The notes beneath the pieces were generated by a model. That model was not told where the DNA came from. It made no database searches and saw only the letters and a list, made by a program, of their open reading frames with translations. This document shows, piece by piece, positions 18,858-28,505 of a DNA stretch of 64,000 nucleotides. The stretch covers positions 1 through 64,000 of the forward strand of contig CAKOSA010000001.1 of assembly GCA_934101865.1 (NCBI GenBank), in the 5' to 3' direction. Both the position numbers and the translations under genes were made by a program. How positions within the stretch are numbered: position 1 is the first letter of the stretch; each line of letters begins with the position of its first letter. The stretch comes from an uncultured Bacilli bacterium. GTDB taxonomy: Bacteria; Bacillota_I; Bacilli_A; RF39; UBA660.

Positions 18858-21779
18858 GTGTTAGCACTGCAAGTAAAAACTAGTTATTCTCTATTAAGTA
18901 GCTTATGTAAAATAGAAGATCTAGTAAAGAAAGCAAAGGAGTACGGTTACACCTCCTTAGCAATTACCGATGAAAATAACCTATATGGCGTTATGCCCTT
19001 TTATGAAACCTGCCTTAAATATAACATAAAACCCATTATAGGTGTTGAACTATCTTTAGAAAATAAGAAAATACTTTTATATGCCCGTAATAATAAAGGA
19101 TATAAAAATATAATAAAACTAGTAAGCCTAAAAAGCGAAAAAAATATAAATAAAGAAGACTTAACAACACATAAAGAAGGCACTATATTAGTTATGCCAA
19201 GTTACTACTATGACGAAAAAATATATAACATATATGACGAAAAATACATAGGCTTTACCAATATCAAAGACAGCCTAAACGAAAAAAGAAAAACAATATA
19301 TATAAATAATGTTGCCTACCTAAATAAAGAAGACTACAAATATTTAGATTACCTAACAATGATAAAAGAAGGCAAAACCCTAGGAACAATGCCTCTCGGA
19401 ACAGGGATAGGACGCCATCTTCAAACCAAAGAAGAATTAGTAGCTTATGTTGGTGAGGAAATCCTTGAAAATATGGAAAACTTAGCATCCAACTGTAACG
19501 TTCAAATAACTAAGGAAGAAAACATACTCCCCATATATAATGAAGAAATAGATGCTTACGAATACCTAACAAAACTATGCCATAAAGGCTTAAATCGAAG
19601 ACTAAATAACACCGTTCCCGATACCTATCTAACCCGTCTAAATTATGAACTAGACGTCATTAATAAAATGGGCTTTTGCGATTATTTTTTAATAGTTTAC
19701 GATTATGTCAAATACGCTAAACAAAATAAAATCCTTGTCGGACCAGGAAGAGGATCCGCTGCCGGTTCCCTTGCCTCATATACCCTAGGAATAACCGATA
19801 TAGACCCCATAAAATATAATCTATTATTTGAAAGATTTCTCAATCCCGAAAGAATAACAATGCCCGATATAGATATCGACTTCGATGCAGAAAGAAGAAA
19901 CGAAGTAATAGACTATATAACCCAAAAATACGGAGCAAAAAAAGTAGCTTCCATAATAACTTTCGGTTCCCTTGGAGCTAAACAAGTAATAAGAGATGTA
20001 GGAAGAGTATTAAATATCAAAATATCTATCCTCGATGCCATAAGTAGAAATCTCTCTGAAACCCTTTCCGCCTCTTACCAAACAAACGATACCCTAAGAA
20101 AACTAATAAATAGCGATACAACCCTGAAAAAATTATGGGATATCTCCCTCCACCTCGAAGGCTTACCAAGACATACATCCCTTCACGCTGCCGGTATCAT
20201 AATAAGTAGAAAAAACCTAGACGAATGCATTCCCTTAACCAAAACCCCAACTGGAAATTATGTAGCCACTTATACAATGAACCATTTAGAACAACTCGGC
20301 CTCCTCAAAATGGACCTCCTTGCCTTATCAAATTTAACAACCATAAATAAACTAATAAATGAAATCCGTGAAAAAGAACACCTAAACATAACCTTTAACA
20401 ACATCCCCCTAACTGACCAAAAAACCATAGAAATATTTACAAATGTTGAAACAGATGGAATCTTCCAGTTCGAAACAACAGGGATGAAAAACTTTCTAAC
20501 CGAACTCAAAGTAAAAAACTTTGAAGATATCGTTCTTGCCATTGCCCTTTTTAGACCCGGCCCAATGGATAGTATAAATAATTTTATCAAAGTACGAGAA
20601 GGAAAAATAAAAATAAATTACATAGATGAAGCCTTGCAACCAATCCTCTCGTCAACTTATGGAGTAATAATATACCAAGAACAAATAATGCAAATAGCCC
20701 GTGTAATGGGGGGATATACCCTTGCCGAAGCCGATATACTAAGAAGAGCAATGAGCAAAAAGAAAGAAGATATCTTAATAAAAGAAAAACCAAGATTTAT
20801 AAACCGCCTCCAATCTCGCGGTTATAAAGAAGAAGTAGCCATAAAAATATATGACCTAATTCTAAAATTTGCCGGCTATGGCTTTAACCGTTCCCATTCC
20901 GTGGCCTATGCCATAGTTGCCTATAAAATGGCCTTTCTAAAAACATATTTCTATAAATACTTTATGGCAAACATTCTCTCTACCTGCCTTTCAAGTTCCA
21001 TTAAAACAAACACCTATATATGTGAAATACGGGGCAAAAATATCAAAATACAATTACCAAATATAAATAAAAGCACCACCACCTATACCGTAGTAGAAGA
21101 AGGAATACTTCCCCCATTAAATATAGTAAGAGAATTAGGCCCCCTTCTAGTAGCAGAAATCATCAAAGAAAGAGAAACAAAACCCTTTACCACCTTTATA
21201 GACTTTGTCATTAGAATGAATAACAAAGGCATAACCAAAAAACACCTCATAAAACTAATAAACGGCGGTTGCTTCACCGACTACAATCGCCAAACACTCC
21301 AAAAAAATCTCGACAAAGTAATAACCTATGCCGAATTAATATCCACAAGCACCGCTATTTTACCACCCCCTCCCGAAATAACCATATATGAAGAATATAC
21401 CAAAGAAGAATTACTATCCCTCGAAATAAATACCTTTGGCTTCTACCTAACCGAAAGCCCAGTTAGCAAATATAAAGGCCCAAGTGACATAAATACCAAA
21501 GAATTAAAAAACCACTACAATCAAAAAATTCACATAATACTAGTAATAGACAACATAAAAGAAGCCATAACCAAAAATAACGATATAATGTCCTTTATAA
21601 CCGGTAGTGATGAATACGGAAGCATTACCGTAACCCTCTTTCCCGACCTCTATAAAAAGTTTCAAAAACTATCCAAAAGAGATATCATAAGAGTATTTGG
21701 TCGTGTCGAAAGACGCTTTGACCGATATCAAGTAGTAGCCAAAGAGGTCCGTATTCTCGGACAAAATGAAAAGAAATAG
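18858..21779 (+). CDS. dnaE: DNA polymerase III subunit alpha, DnaE type
   Basis: C-family replicative polymerase, 973 aa, shorter than B. subtilis DnaE (1115 aa). N-terminal PHP domain starts LALQVKTSYSLLSSLCKIEDL; the usual metal-binding His residues of HxHT are replaced, so the PHP site looks inactive. Catalytic palm: GPGRGSAAGSLASYTLGI, then PDIDIDFDAERR with the catalytic Asp pair; thumb/fingers GIIIS and LKMDLLALSNLTTI; the C-terminal OB fold GSITVTLFPDLY. GTG start with AGGGAGGTG upstream. A PolC is not in the window; in Bacillota DnaE extends RNA primers before PolC takes over. Confidence 0.95.
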   Translation: MLALQVKTSYSLLSSLCKIEDLVKKAKEYGYTSLAITDENNLYGVMPFYETCLKYNIKPIIGVELSLENKKILLYARNNKGYKNIIKLVSLKSEKNINKEDLTTHKEGTILVMPSYYYDEKIYNIYDEKYIGFTNIKDSLNEKRKTIYINNVAYLNKEDYKYLDYLTMIKEGKTLGTMPLGTGIGRHLQTKEELVAYVGEEILENMENLASNCNVQITKEENILPIYNEEIDAYEYLTKLCHKGLNRRLNNTVPDTYLTRLNYELDVINKMGFCDYFLIVYDYVKYAKQNKILVGPGRGSAAGSLASYTLGITDIDPIKYNLLFERFLNPERITMPDIDIDFDAERRNEVIDYITQKYGAKKVASIITFGSLGAKQVIRDVGRVLNIKISILDAISRNLSETLSASYQTNDTLRKLINSDTTLKKLWDISLHLEGLPRHTSLHAAGIIISRKNLDECIPLTKTPTGNYVATYTMNHLEQLGLLKMDLLALSNLTTINKLINEIREKEHLNITFNNIPLTDQKTIEIFTNVETDGIFQFETTGMKNFLTELKVKNFEDIVLAIALFRPGPMDSINNFIKVREGKIKINYIDEALQPILSSTYGVIIYQEQIMQIARVMGGYTLAEADILRRAMSKKKEDILIKEKPRFINRLQSRGYKEEVAIKIYDLILKFAGYGFNRSHSVAYAIVAYKMAFLKTYFYKYFMANILSTCLSSSIKTNTYICEIRGKNIKIQLPNINKSTTTYTVVEEGILPPLNIVRELGPLLVAEIIKERETKPFTTFIDFVIRMNNKGITKKHLIKLINGGCFTDYNRQTLQKNLDKVITYAELISTSTAILPPPPEITIYEEYTKEELLSLEINTFGFYLTESPVSKYKGPSDINTKELKNHYNQKIHIILVIDNIKEAITKNNDIMSFITGSDEYGSITVTLFPDLYKKFQKLSKRDIIRVFGRVERRFDRYQVVAKEVRILGQNEKK

Positions 21780-21804
21780 ATTACCCTGTACTATTTCTTT
21801 TTTC
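21769..21804. terminator. Terminator between dnaE and YigZ gene
   Basis: AAAAGAAATAG (21769-21779) and CTATTTCTTTT (21791-21801) form a perfect 11-bp stem, 11-nt loop, then T residues. The dnaE stop lies in the stem. Convergent genes may share it. Confidence 0.85.
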
Positions 21805-21819
21805 ATAAATAACACTAAA

Positions 21820-22395
21820 CTATATATAAATATCCTCCTCACTCACAATCCTAACCCCATTCATTACCCTTACCTTATCATACAAATCCATATTAACTTG
21901 CACTACATACCTAACCCTCTCTTCAAAGAACTTACTAACAATTACACTATCCCTAAACAAATAATTAATATAATCACACTTGTCATAATCAAAAACAATC
22001 ACTATCCTCTTACCAAGCTCAATCTCCCCAATTCCCGCTTTCAAAATAACCCCCTTAGCACATTCACTATATGCCCTAACAAGACCACCAGCACCAAGTA
22101 ATGTCCCCCCAAAATACCTAACCACAATAATAAGCACAAAATTAAGTTCCTGCCCCCTAATAACATTCAAAATAGGTGCTCCCGCTGTCCCACTAGGCTC
22201 CCCATCATCACTACATTTAAAATAACCATTAATAACATACCCATAACAATAGTGCGTAGCTCCCTTAAATTCCTCTCTAACCTCGCTAATTCTCTTATAA
22301 ACATCATCCCCATTCCAAACCCGATAACCAAATCCAATAAATTTAGAACCCCTAATACAAATCTCATAAGAACTATCACATTTAATACATTTCAT
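21820..22395 (-). CDS. YigZ/IMPACT family protein
   Basis: UPF0029/IMPACT-family protein of 191 aa with an N-terminal ribosomal S5 domain-2-like fold (KFIGFGYRV, KGATHYCYGYVI, DDGEPSGTAGAPILNVI, VVRYFGGTLLGAGGLVRAY) and a C-terminal DUF1949-like ferredoxin half. Precise role in bacteria is unclear. ATG at 22395 has GGTGAT upstream on the - strand. Strand composition is extreme here: 21841-21960 on the + strand has 40 C and 2 G, so the coding strand is G-rich and the protein is rich in Val and Gly. Confidence 0.9.
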   Translation of the reverse strand: MKCIKCDSSYEICIRGSKFIGFGYRVWNGDDVYKRISEVREEFKGATHYCYGYVINGYFKCSDDGEPSGTAGAPILNVIRGQELNFVLIIVVRYFGGTLLGAGGLVRAYSECAKGVILKAGIGEIELGKRIVIVFDYDKCDYINYLFRDSVIVSKFFEERVRYVVQVNMDLYDKVRVMNGVRIVSEEDIYI

Positions 22396-22444
22396 AAATA
22401 TCACCACTCACATTATATACCAAATCCCCAAAAAATAAAAGCAT

Positions 22445-22473
22445 TTTACATTTCCTGCAAATTAATGTATAAT
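22445..22473 (+). promoter_or_regulatory. Promoter of obgE-rlmD
   Basis: TTTACA (22445-22450), 17 bp, TATAAT (22468-22473). Confidence 0.75.
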
Positions 22474-22513
22474 ATATGTAGCAATCAAAAACGCGAGAAG
22501 AAAGGTGATACAA

Positions 22514-23782
22514 ATGTTTATAGATGAAGTACAAATCGAAGTCGAAGCCGGCCGTGGTGGCGATGGCTGTATGGCTTTTAGACGAGAAAAATATATATCA
22601 ATGGGAGGGCCCTACGGGGGTAGCGGAGGTAGAGGAGCCGACATAATCTTCAAAGCCGACGAAGGACTAAAAACCCTCATCGATTTAAGGTATCAAAAAA
22701 AGATAAAAGGTGAAGCCGGAGAGGCAGGCCAAGGAAAAAATAAAAATGGAAAATATGCCACAAATAAAGTTATCAAAGTCCCACTCGGAACAACCGTTAA
22801 AGATGAAGAAGGGAACGTATTAGCCGACCTTACTCACAACAACGAAGAAGTAACCGTTGCTTATGGCGGACGAGGCGGAAGAGGAAATGTAAGCCTCGCT
22901 ACCAAAGCCAATCCCTGTCCATCATTTTGTGAAAGAGGCGAACCAGGGGAAACCAGAACCATAAAAGTCGAACTAAGAATGCTCGCTGATGTCGGATTAG
23001 TCGGCCTACCAAGCGTTGGCAAAAGCACAATCCTTTCCAAAATAACTAACGCCAATCCCAAAATTGCCTCATATCATTTCACAACCCTCTCTCCAAATTT
23101 AGGTGTAGTGAAAGTATATGACGATAGTTTCGTTTTAGCTGACCTCCCAGGTTTAATAGAAGGAGCAAGTAACGGAGCTGGGTTAGGCCACAAATTCCTA
23201 AAACACGTCGAAAGAACCAAAATAATAGCTCACGTTATAGATATAAGTGCATCGGAAGGAAGAGACCCCTATGAAGACTACCAAACAATAAGGAAAGAGC
23301 TAGAAAACTTTTCCCCAAAACTAGCCAATAAAAAAGAAATAATCATAGCCTCAAAAATGGATTTACCAAATTCTAAGGAAAATCTAGATGGCCTCAAAGC
23401 CAAACTACCCGATAAAGAAATATTTGCCATCTCATCATTAACCGGAGAAAACCTAGATAGACTCATAAAAAAACTAAATGAACTAGTAAAAGAAGTTAAA
23501 GATGAACCCCTTTACGAAGAAGAAAAAGTCCTAAAACACGTACTCTACAAATTCAAAGAAGAAAAACCGTTCACTATTGATAAAGACGGAAATACCTATA
23601 TAATAAAGGGGGATAAAGTCGAAAAAATATTCAAAATGATAAACTTCAATACCGAAGAAGCCATACCAAGATTTTCAAAAAGATTAAGAACCCTAGGCAT
23701 AGAAGATGCCCTCGAAGAAATGGGAATAAAAGAAGGAGACATCGTAAGAGTTCTAGATTACGAGTTTGAATATACAAAATAA
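22514..23782 (+). CDS. obgE: GTPase Obg (CgtA)
   Basis: Ribosome-associated GTPase in 50S assembly and stress control, 422 aa with three domains: Gly-rich Obg fold (RGGDGCMAFRREKYISMGGP, GGRGGRG); G domain with G1 GLPSVGKST near residue 163, DLPGLIEGA (G3) and SKMD where most Obg have NKMD (G4); and a C-terminal OCT domain. ATG 22514 with AAAGGTGAT 4 nt upstream; GTG 22505 lies in that site. Stop overlaps rlmD start (TAATG). Confidence 0.96.
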   Translation: MFIDEVQIEVEAGRGGDGCMAFRREKYISMGGPYGGSGGRGADIIFKADEGLKTLIDLRYQKKIKGEAGEAGQGKNKNGKYATNKVIKVPLGTTVKDEEGNVLADLTHNNEEVTVAYGGRGGRGNVSLATKANPCPSFCERGEPGETRTIKVELRMLADVGLVGLPSVGKSTILSKITNANPKIASYHFTTLSPNLGVVKVYDDSFVLADLPGLIEGASNGAGLGHKFLKHVERTKIIAHVIDISASEGRDPYEDYQTIRKELENFSPKLANKKEIIIASKMDLPNSKENLDGLKAKLPDKEIFAISSLTGENLDRLIKKLNELVKEVKDEPLYEEEKVLKHVLYKFKEEKPFTIDKDGNTYIIKGDKVEKIFKMINFNTEEAIPRFSKRLRTLGIEDALEEMGIKEGDIVRVLDYEFEYTK

Positions 23783-24990
23783 TGAAAATAGAAAAATTAA
23801 ACCATAACGGTTTTGGTATCGGCTATATAGACGGTAAAGTAACTTTTGTAAAAAATACCCTAATAGGTGATGAAGTAGAAGTATTAATTACCAAAGAACA
23901 TAAAACATATAATGAAGCAAAAGTAACAAAATACTTAACCAAATCCCCATTACATAAAGTACCCATCTGTCCTTATGCAGATAAATGTGGTGGATGTACT
24001 TATCAAATGATGTCTTATGAAGAAGAATTATCCCAAAAACAAAAAGTAGTAGAGGAGCTATTAGGAAAAAAAGCCCAAATCATAAAATGCGATAACTATA
24101 ATTACCGCAATAAAATAACCCTTAAAGTAAAGAATGGTAAAATAGGCTTCTTTGCCGAAGGCACCCATAATCTAGTCAGTATAGATAAATGCTATTTATG
24201 TACAGAAAAAATAAATAAAATAATCAACGAGTTACTAACTATCGACCTCTCTAACATCTATGAAATAACCATTAGAGAAGGCGAAGAAACCATAGTAATA
24301 CTATATAATACAGGACCAACAAACGTAGATATATCCCATTTAAAAAATGCCGATAATATCCTCTTGAAAGATGAAGATTATCACGTATTAAAAGGCAAAT
24401 CATCCATAACCACTAACATTGGTAAGTACAAATACATAATAGAAAAAGACAGTTTCTTTCAAGTCAACAAATACTTAACTCAAAAGCTCTACGATAAAGC
24501 TCTCGAATACCTCCATCCCCGTGATGACGATGTTCTTCTTGACCTCTATTGTGGAGCCGGAACCATTGGCATATACTTCGCATCCAGTGTAGAAAGAGTA
24601 ATCGGTATTGAACTAAATGAATATTCCGTTGCCTCAGCTAATAAAAATAAAAATCTAAACAATATTCCCAATATAAATTTTATAAATGCAGATGTAGCCA
24701 AGGCCATAAATAAAGTGAAAATGGCCACCAAAGTAGTGGTCGACCCCCCACGTAAAGGCCTCGATAAAAACACCATAAACAACATTAAAAGACTGTACCC
24801 CGCCCGCATAATTTACATCTCCTGCAACGTGCATACCCTCGCCCGCGATATTAAACTGTTGGAAGATTTTTATACTTTGGAAAGTTACACTATCGTGGAT
24901 ATGTTTAAAGGTACATATCACACTGAGATTGTTTCTGTATTACAAAGAAAAGAAGAAGCGGAATTAATATGGAAAACAAATACAATCTAA
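23782..24990 (+). CDS. 23S rRNA (uracil-C5)-methyltransferase, RlmD/RlmCD-like
   Basis: TrmA-family m5U methyltransferase, 402 aa. N-terminal TRAM domain, then a [4Fe-4S] Cys set CPYADKCGGC (Cys63, 69, 72) with a later Cys near 140 (DKCYLC). The Rossmann core has LLDLYCGAGTIGIYFA, VVVDPPRKGLD and the catalytic ISCNVHTLARD. In B. subtilis RlmCD modifies both U747 and U1939; the exact target here is unknown. Overlaps obgE by 1 nt and the following Fic-like gene by 22 nt. Confidence 0.93.
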   Translation: MKIEKLNHNGFGIGYIDGKVTFVKNTLIGDEVEVLITKEHKTYNEAKVTKYLTKSPLHKVPICPYADKCGGCTYQMMSYEEELSQKQKVVEELLGKKAQIIKCDNYNYRNKITLKVKNGKIGFFAEGTHNLVSIDKCYLCTEKINKIINELLTIDLSNIYEITIREGEETIVILYNTGPTNVDISHLKNADNILLKDEDYHVLKGKSSITTNIGKYKYIIEKDSFFQVNKYLTQKLYDKALEYLHPRDDDVLLDLYCGAGTIGIYFASSVERVIGIELNEYSVASANKNKNLNNIPNINFINADVAKAINKVKMATKVVVDPPRKGLDKNTINNIKRLYPARIIYISCNVHTLARDIKLLEDFYTLESYTIVDMFKGTYHTEIVSVLQRKEEAELIWKTNTI

Positions 24991-25634
24991 CAAGAGAGCA
25001 AAATGTTTTTGTAGCCAAGAGAAACATTGTTGACTATATATGGAAAAGTGCAAACCTAGAAGGAATTGCTGTTACCTATCCCGAGACGCAGGCCATTTAC
25101 GATGGTGGCATAGTAAACGGATTAACAGTAGATAAAATAATAACCATAAATAATCTAAAATATGCGTGGGAGTTTATTTTAGAAAACAAAGACATAGAAT
25201 ACGATTATAAAGCATTATGTCAAATTCATAAACTAACCTGTGATAAATTAGTCCTAGACCAAAACTTGGGAAGAATAAGAACTACCCCCGTAAATATAGG
25301 TGGAACAACTTGGAAACCCCCATTTCCCATAGAAAGTCAAATAAAAGAAGAGCTAGAAACATTAATAAATGAAGAAACCAAAACTAAAACCGAAATAGCT
25401 CTTGATGTAATGTTGTGGATAATGCGAAGGCAAATGTTCAAGGGTGGTAATAAAAGAGTGGCAATGCTCTTTGCTAATAAAATAATGATAGATAATGGCT
25501 GTGGCATAATAACCATATCACAAGATAATCAAAGCACTTTTTTTGAAAAATTAATCAAATACTATGAAACAGGTGACAACCAAGATATAAAAAACTGGCT
25601 CTATGAAACCAGTATCGACGGAATGAACCTATAA
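24969..25634 (+). CDS. Fic/DOC-superfamily protein without catalytic His
   Basis: A 221-aa Fic-fold protein. The Fic helix reads RRQMFKGGNKR (153-163), so the His of HxFx(D/E)GN is Gln155 and the acid is Gly159; it should not catalyse AMP transfer in the usual way. An N-terminal inhibitory-helix motif, Ser27-x3-Glu31-Gly32, is present. The downstream ANKIMIDNGCGIITI is typical of the Bacillota subfamily with this Gln. Possibly a regulatory or DNA-linked protein. Starts inside rlmD end; SD GAAGAAG/GGAA is weak. Confidence 0.8.
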   Translation: MENKYNLTREQNVFVAKRNIVDYIWKSANLEGIAVTYPETQAIYDGGIVNGLTVDKIITINNLKYAWEFILENKDIEYDYKALCQIHKLTCDKLVLDQNLGRIRTTPVNIGGTTWKPPFPIESQIKEELETLINEETKTKTEIALDVMLWIMRRQMFKGGNKRVAMLFANKIMIDNGCGIITISQDNQSTFFEKLIKYYETGDNQDIKNWLYETSIDGMNL

Positions 25635-25661
25635 CACAAAAGAATAAAAAGGGAGAAAAAT

Positions 25662-26147
25662 ATGGAATTTAAATTAGCAAGCAAAAATATGCTTAACGAC
25701 ATATATAACTTATATGTAAAAAGAATAGAGTGGATGGAGCAAACCGGCATTAAAGCGTGGAACGTCCGTAATTACCTAGAAACCTATCCAAGGGAGTACT
25801 TCTCAAAACAAATTGACAAAGGAAGACTGTACGTCCTTACCAATAACAATAAGGTAATCGGCTCTCTCGTCCTCCTCGAAACAGACCCAAGATGGGGCGA
25901 CAATAAAGGCAAGGAGTACTACGTTCATAATCTGGTTTCCGATATCAATTATAAAGGCCTCGGTCCCCAGCTTCTGGATGCAGTCCAAAACCTCGCCAAG
26001 GAAAATGGCAAGACCAAAGTAAGACTAGACTGTGCAATCGACAACACCAAACTAAATAAATACTATGAAAAATTAGGTTTTATGTATGTCGGCAAATGCA
26101 AAGATGGTCTATATCAAGGAATAAAAAGAGAAAAAAATATAAATTAG
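25662..26147 (+). CDS. GNAT family N-acetyltransferase
   Basis: A 161-aa acetyltransferase. Acetyl-CoA binding motif A is SDINYKGLGPQLLDAVQNLA near residue 94, followed by VRLDCAIDNTKLNKYYEKLGF (motif B, YEKLGF). The N-terminal IEWMEQTGIKAWN resembles GNATs that act on small molecules or protein N-termini; substrate not predictable. SD AAAAGGGAG. Confidence 0.87.
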   Translation: MEFKLASKNMLNDIYNLYVKRIEWMEQTGIKAWNVRNYLETYPREYFSKQIDKGRLYVLTNNNKVIGSLVLLETDPRWGDNKGKEYYVHNLVSDINYKGLGPQLLDAVQNLAKENGKTKVRLDCAIDNTKLNKYYEKLGFMYVGKCKDGLYQGIKREKNIN

Positions 26148-26160
26148 TAAAGGAAATAAT

Positions 26161-26646
26161 ATGACCAAAGAAGAACTATTTAACTATCTAAAAGAACAAA
26201 AAATATGGTACGAATTAACCAAACACCAACCTGCTCATACAATGGAAGATTTATTAGGGGAGCATTTGCCTTACCCTACGGGCTGTGCTAAAAATATCTT
26301 CGTTCGTGATGACAAGAAGAAAAACTACTACCTAATAACCATTAAAGGCAATAAAAAAGTAAATCTAAAAAAATTCAAGGAAGAAAACAATACCCGTCAT
26401 CTCAGTTTTTCTTCACCCCAAGACCTATTTACTATTCTAAAACTCCATTCTGGAGAAGTAACTCCATTAGGAATTCTTAACGATAAAGACAAAAAAGTAA
26501 TCTTCTACTTAGATAACGATTTCAAAGAAGAAGATATCATCGGAGTACATCCCTTTACAAATACCGAAACGTTGTGGCTAAAAGTAAAAGATTTACTGAC
26601 TATAATAAAAACGCACGGTAATGAAACCAACCTTACCAAAATATAG
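26161..26646 (+). CDS. Prolyl-tRNA editing protein ProX/PrdX (YbaK-EbsC family)
   Basis: Trans-editing deacylase that clears mischarged Ala-tRNA-Pro, or a related family member. 161 aa: PAHTMEDLL, CAKNIFVRDDKKKNYYLITI, LHSGEVTPLGILND and GVHPFTNTETLWLKVKDLL match the ProX type (PrdX) fold. Belongs to the GNAT-ProX-membrane protein cluster with 13- and 14-nt gaps. Confidence 0.88.
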   Translation: MTKEELFNYLKEQKIWYELTKHQPAHTMEDLLGEHLPYPTGCAKNIFVRDDKKKNYYLITIKGNKKVNLKKFKEENNTRHLSFSSPQDLFTILKLHSGEVTPLGILNDKDKKVIFYLDNDFKEEDIIGVHPFTNTETLWLKVKDLLTIIKTHGNETNLTKI

Positions 26647-26660
26647 AAAGGAAGTGTAGT

Positions 26661-27425
26661 ATGAAAATACTCCTCAAAATAATATTAACCCTTTCCCTCA
26701 TAACCCTAACCATAAGCATAATAACCCAAAACGTCGTCGTCACAACCCTCTCAAACGATATTGTTGCCAAGAAAATAACAGGCCTTGTCCTTGATAAAAC
26801 CATAAACGATATCGATACCGATAAATTAGGATTATTAGAACAAGCTCTTGTAAAAAGCGGTTATATAGAGAAAATAACCCAAAAATATATAGATAATGAA
26901 ATAAACAATATCATAAATAATACCAATAATAAAATCGATACAACTAACGATATAAATAATATGCTCGACGAGTATCTAACCGGTCTCGTCCCTAGCCAAT
27001 CCTTAGAAGAAATAAAAGAATATGTAAACGAAAAAGCACTTACCATTAGAGACAATATTCAGTCGGCAAGTGACAATATGTTTAGTGAAAAGTATAAACC
27101 AGTTTTGCAAATTTATCGCACTCTAACTAGCAGTTTTTTAAAAACTGTAACCATAATATTGTCAATTTTAAGTGCATTTATACTAGTGATTTTAGAGAAA
27201 AAGAAAGTCGTAAAAACCTTCGCCCACATAAGTCTCATAATATCCCTCGTATCCCTAATAATGTACATAACCATATCCCTAGCATCTAACTACATAGACC
27301 AAAATATAATGGGAGGCCTCCTAAGCGAAATCAACCTCAGCTTGCCCCTAACCCTCTTCATCACCCTCCTAATAGTATCAATAATCCTCATAGTCTTAAA
27401 CAAAACCGCCCTAAAAGAGAATTAA
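26661..27425 (+). CDS. Multi-span membrane protein with extracytoplasmic helical domain
   Basis: Unrecognised 254-aa protein. One N-terminal span (about 5-25), a roughly 125-aa polar, Asn/Asp/Ile-rich domain with predicted helices facing outside, then three C-terminal spans (about 157-177, 185-207, 222-246) and a short Lys tail. No Cys. Architecture resembles sensor-like or transport-accessory proteins, but no family can be named. SD GGAAGTG. Ends with a terminator. Confidence 0.7.
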   Translation: MKILLKIILTLSLITLTISIITQNVVVTTLSNDIVAKKITGLVLDKTINDIDTDKLGLLEQALVKSGYIEKITQKYIDNEINNIINNTNNKIDTTNDINNMLDEYLTGLVPSQSLEEIKEYVNEKALTIRDNIQSASDNMFSEKYKPVLQIYRTLTSSFLKTVTIILSILSAFILVILEKKKVVKTFAHISLIISLVSLIMYITISLASNYIDQNIMGGLLSEINLSLPLTLFITLLIVSIILIVLNKTALKEN

Positions 27426-27437
27426 CTCTCTTTTTTT
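27414..27437 (+). terminator. Intrinsic terminator
   Basis: AAAGAGA (27414-27420) pairs with TCTCTTT (27427-27433), 6-nt loop, T-run to 27437; the CDS stop lies in the loop. Confidence 0.8.
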
Positions 27438-27486
27438 CTTCCCAAAATCCCCAAATTATGATAGAATATAGGCTAAGAGGTGAAGT

Positions 27487-28503
27487 ATGGAATTAATAGA
27501 TTTTACAAATAACATTTCCAAAGCCAAATTACAGGAAATAAATGACTATCTCCAAGCCGGCCAACTCATAATATTTCCCACTGAAACCGTTTATGGGTTA
27601 GGTGCTATCGCAACTGATGACAAAGCCGTAAGTAATATATATAAAGCCAAAGGTAGGAAAAGCGATAACCCCCTCATAGTCCATTTATCTAGTGCAGATG
27701 AAATAGAAAAATATGCCCATATAGAAAATGAAGTAGAAAGAAAACTAATAAGTACATTTATGCCAGGACCATTTACAATAATATTAAAAAAGAAAGAAAA
27801 TATTCCTAGCACCGTATCGGGAGGCCTAGATACAGTAGGAATAAGAGTACCATCCAATAAAATAGCCCACTCAATCCTATCATATAAAAATATCCCCATC
27901 GCTGCCCCCTCGGCAAATATATCCGGTAGACCCTCCGGAACCAATATCGAAGACATATATAACGAATTTAAAGATAAAGTCTCCTGTATCATAAACGGTG
28001 GAAACAGTCAGATAGGACTAGAATCCACCGTCGTAAGAGTAGTCGATAATATCCCCATCATCCTAAGACCAGGCTATATAACCAAGGAAGATATCCTAAA
28101 TATTATAGGCAGTGTCAAAGTAGATGACAATATCTTTAAAAAAGATGTTGGTACCCCCCTCTCCCCAGGTATGAAATATAAACACTATGCCCCAAACAGT
28201 CCCAGCACCCTTATATATATAAAAGATAAAGAAGCCAAAATAAACTATTTCAAGGAAAATACTACGGAAAATACCATTATAATAGGAAGTAAAGATTTAG
28301 AGAACATCTCTTGTAAAAAATACCTCAATTATGGTAACACTCCCCTAGAAATATCCCATAATATCTTTACCCTTTTAAGAAAGGCCGATACCTACTTTCC
28401 CGATAAAATTCTCATCGAAGGAGTATCCCAAGACGGTTTAGGCCTTGCCATAATGAATAGATTAATAAGAGCTTGTAGTCATAACTACATTGAAAGGAAA
28501 TAA
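27487..28503 (+). CDS. L-threonylcarbamoyladenylate synthase (TsaC/Sua5)
   Basis: Makes threonylcarbamoyl-AMP for t6A37 of ANN-decoding tRNAs. 338 aa with both domains: YrdC (IFPTETVYGLGAIATDDKAV, KAKGRKSDNPLIVHLS, PIAAPSANISGRPSGT, STVVRV) and the C-terminal Sua5 domain (SPGMKYKHYAPNSPS), so the two-domain Sua5/YwlC type. mtaB at 55489, which modifies t6A further, is in the same window. SD AAGAGGTGA; an extended -10 TGATAGAAT is at 27459-27467. Confidence 0.95.
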   Translation: MELIDFTNNISKAKLQEINDYLQAGQLIIFPTETVYGLGAIATDDKAVSNIYKAKGRKSDNPLIVHLSSADEIEKYAHIENEVERKLISTFMPGPFTIILKKKENIPSTVSGGLDTVGIRVPSNKIAHSILSYKNIPIAAPSANISGRPSGTNIEDIYNEFKDKVSCIINGGNSQIGLESTVVRVVDNIPIILRPGYITKEDILNIIGSVKVDDNIFKKDVGTPLSPGMKYKHYAPNSPSTLIYIKDKEAKINYFKENTTENTIIIGSKDLENISCKKYLNYGNTPLEISHNIFTLLRKADTYFPDKILIEGVSQDGLGLAIMNRLIRACSHNYIERK

Positions 28504-28505
28504 TT

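Noticed and set aside
21766..22101. Open frame on + strand across the YigZ gene
   Set aside because: Antisense to a clear YigZ/IMPACT protein; it exists because the + strand there is almost free of G and so has few stops on that strand.
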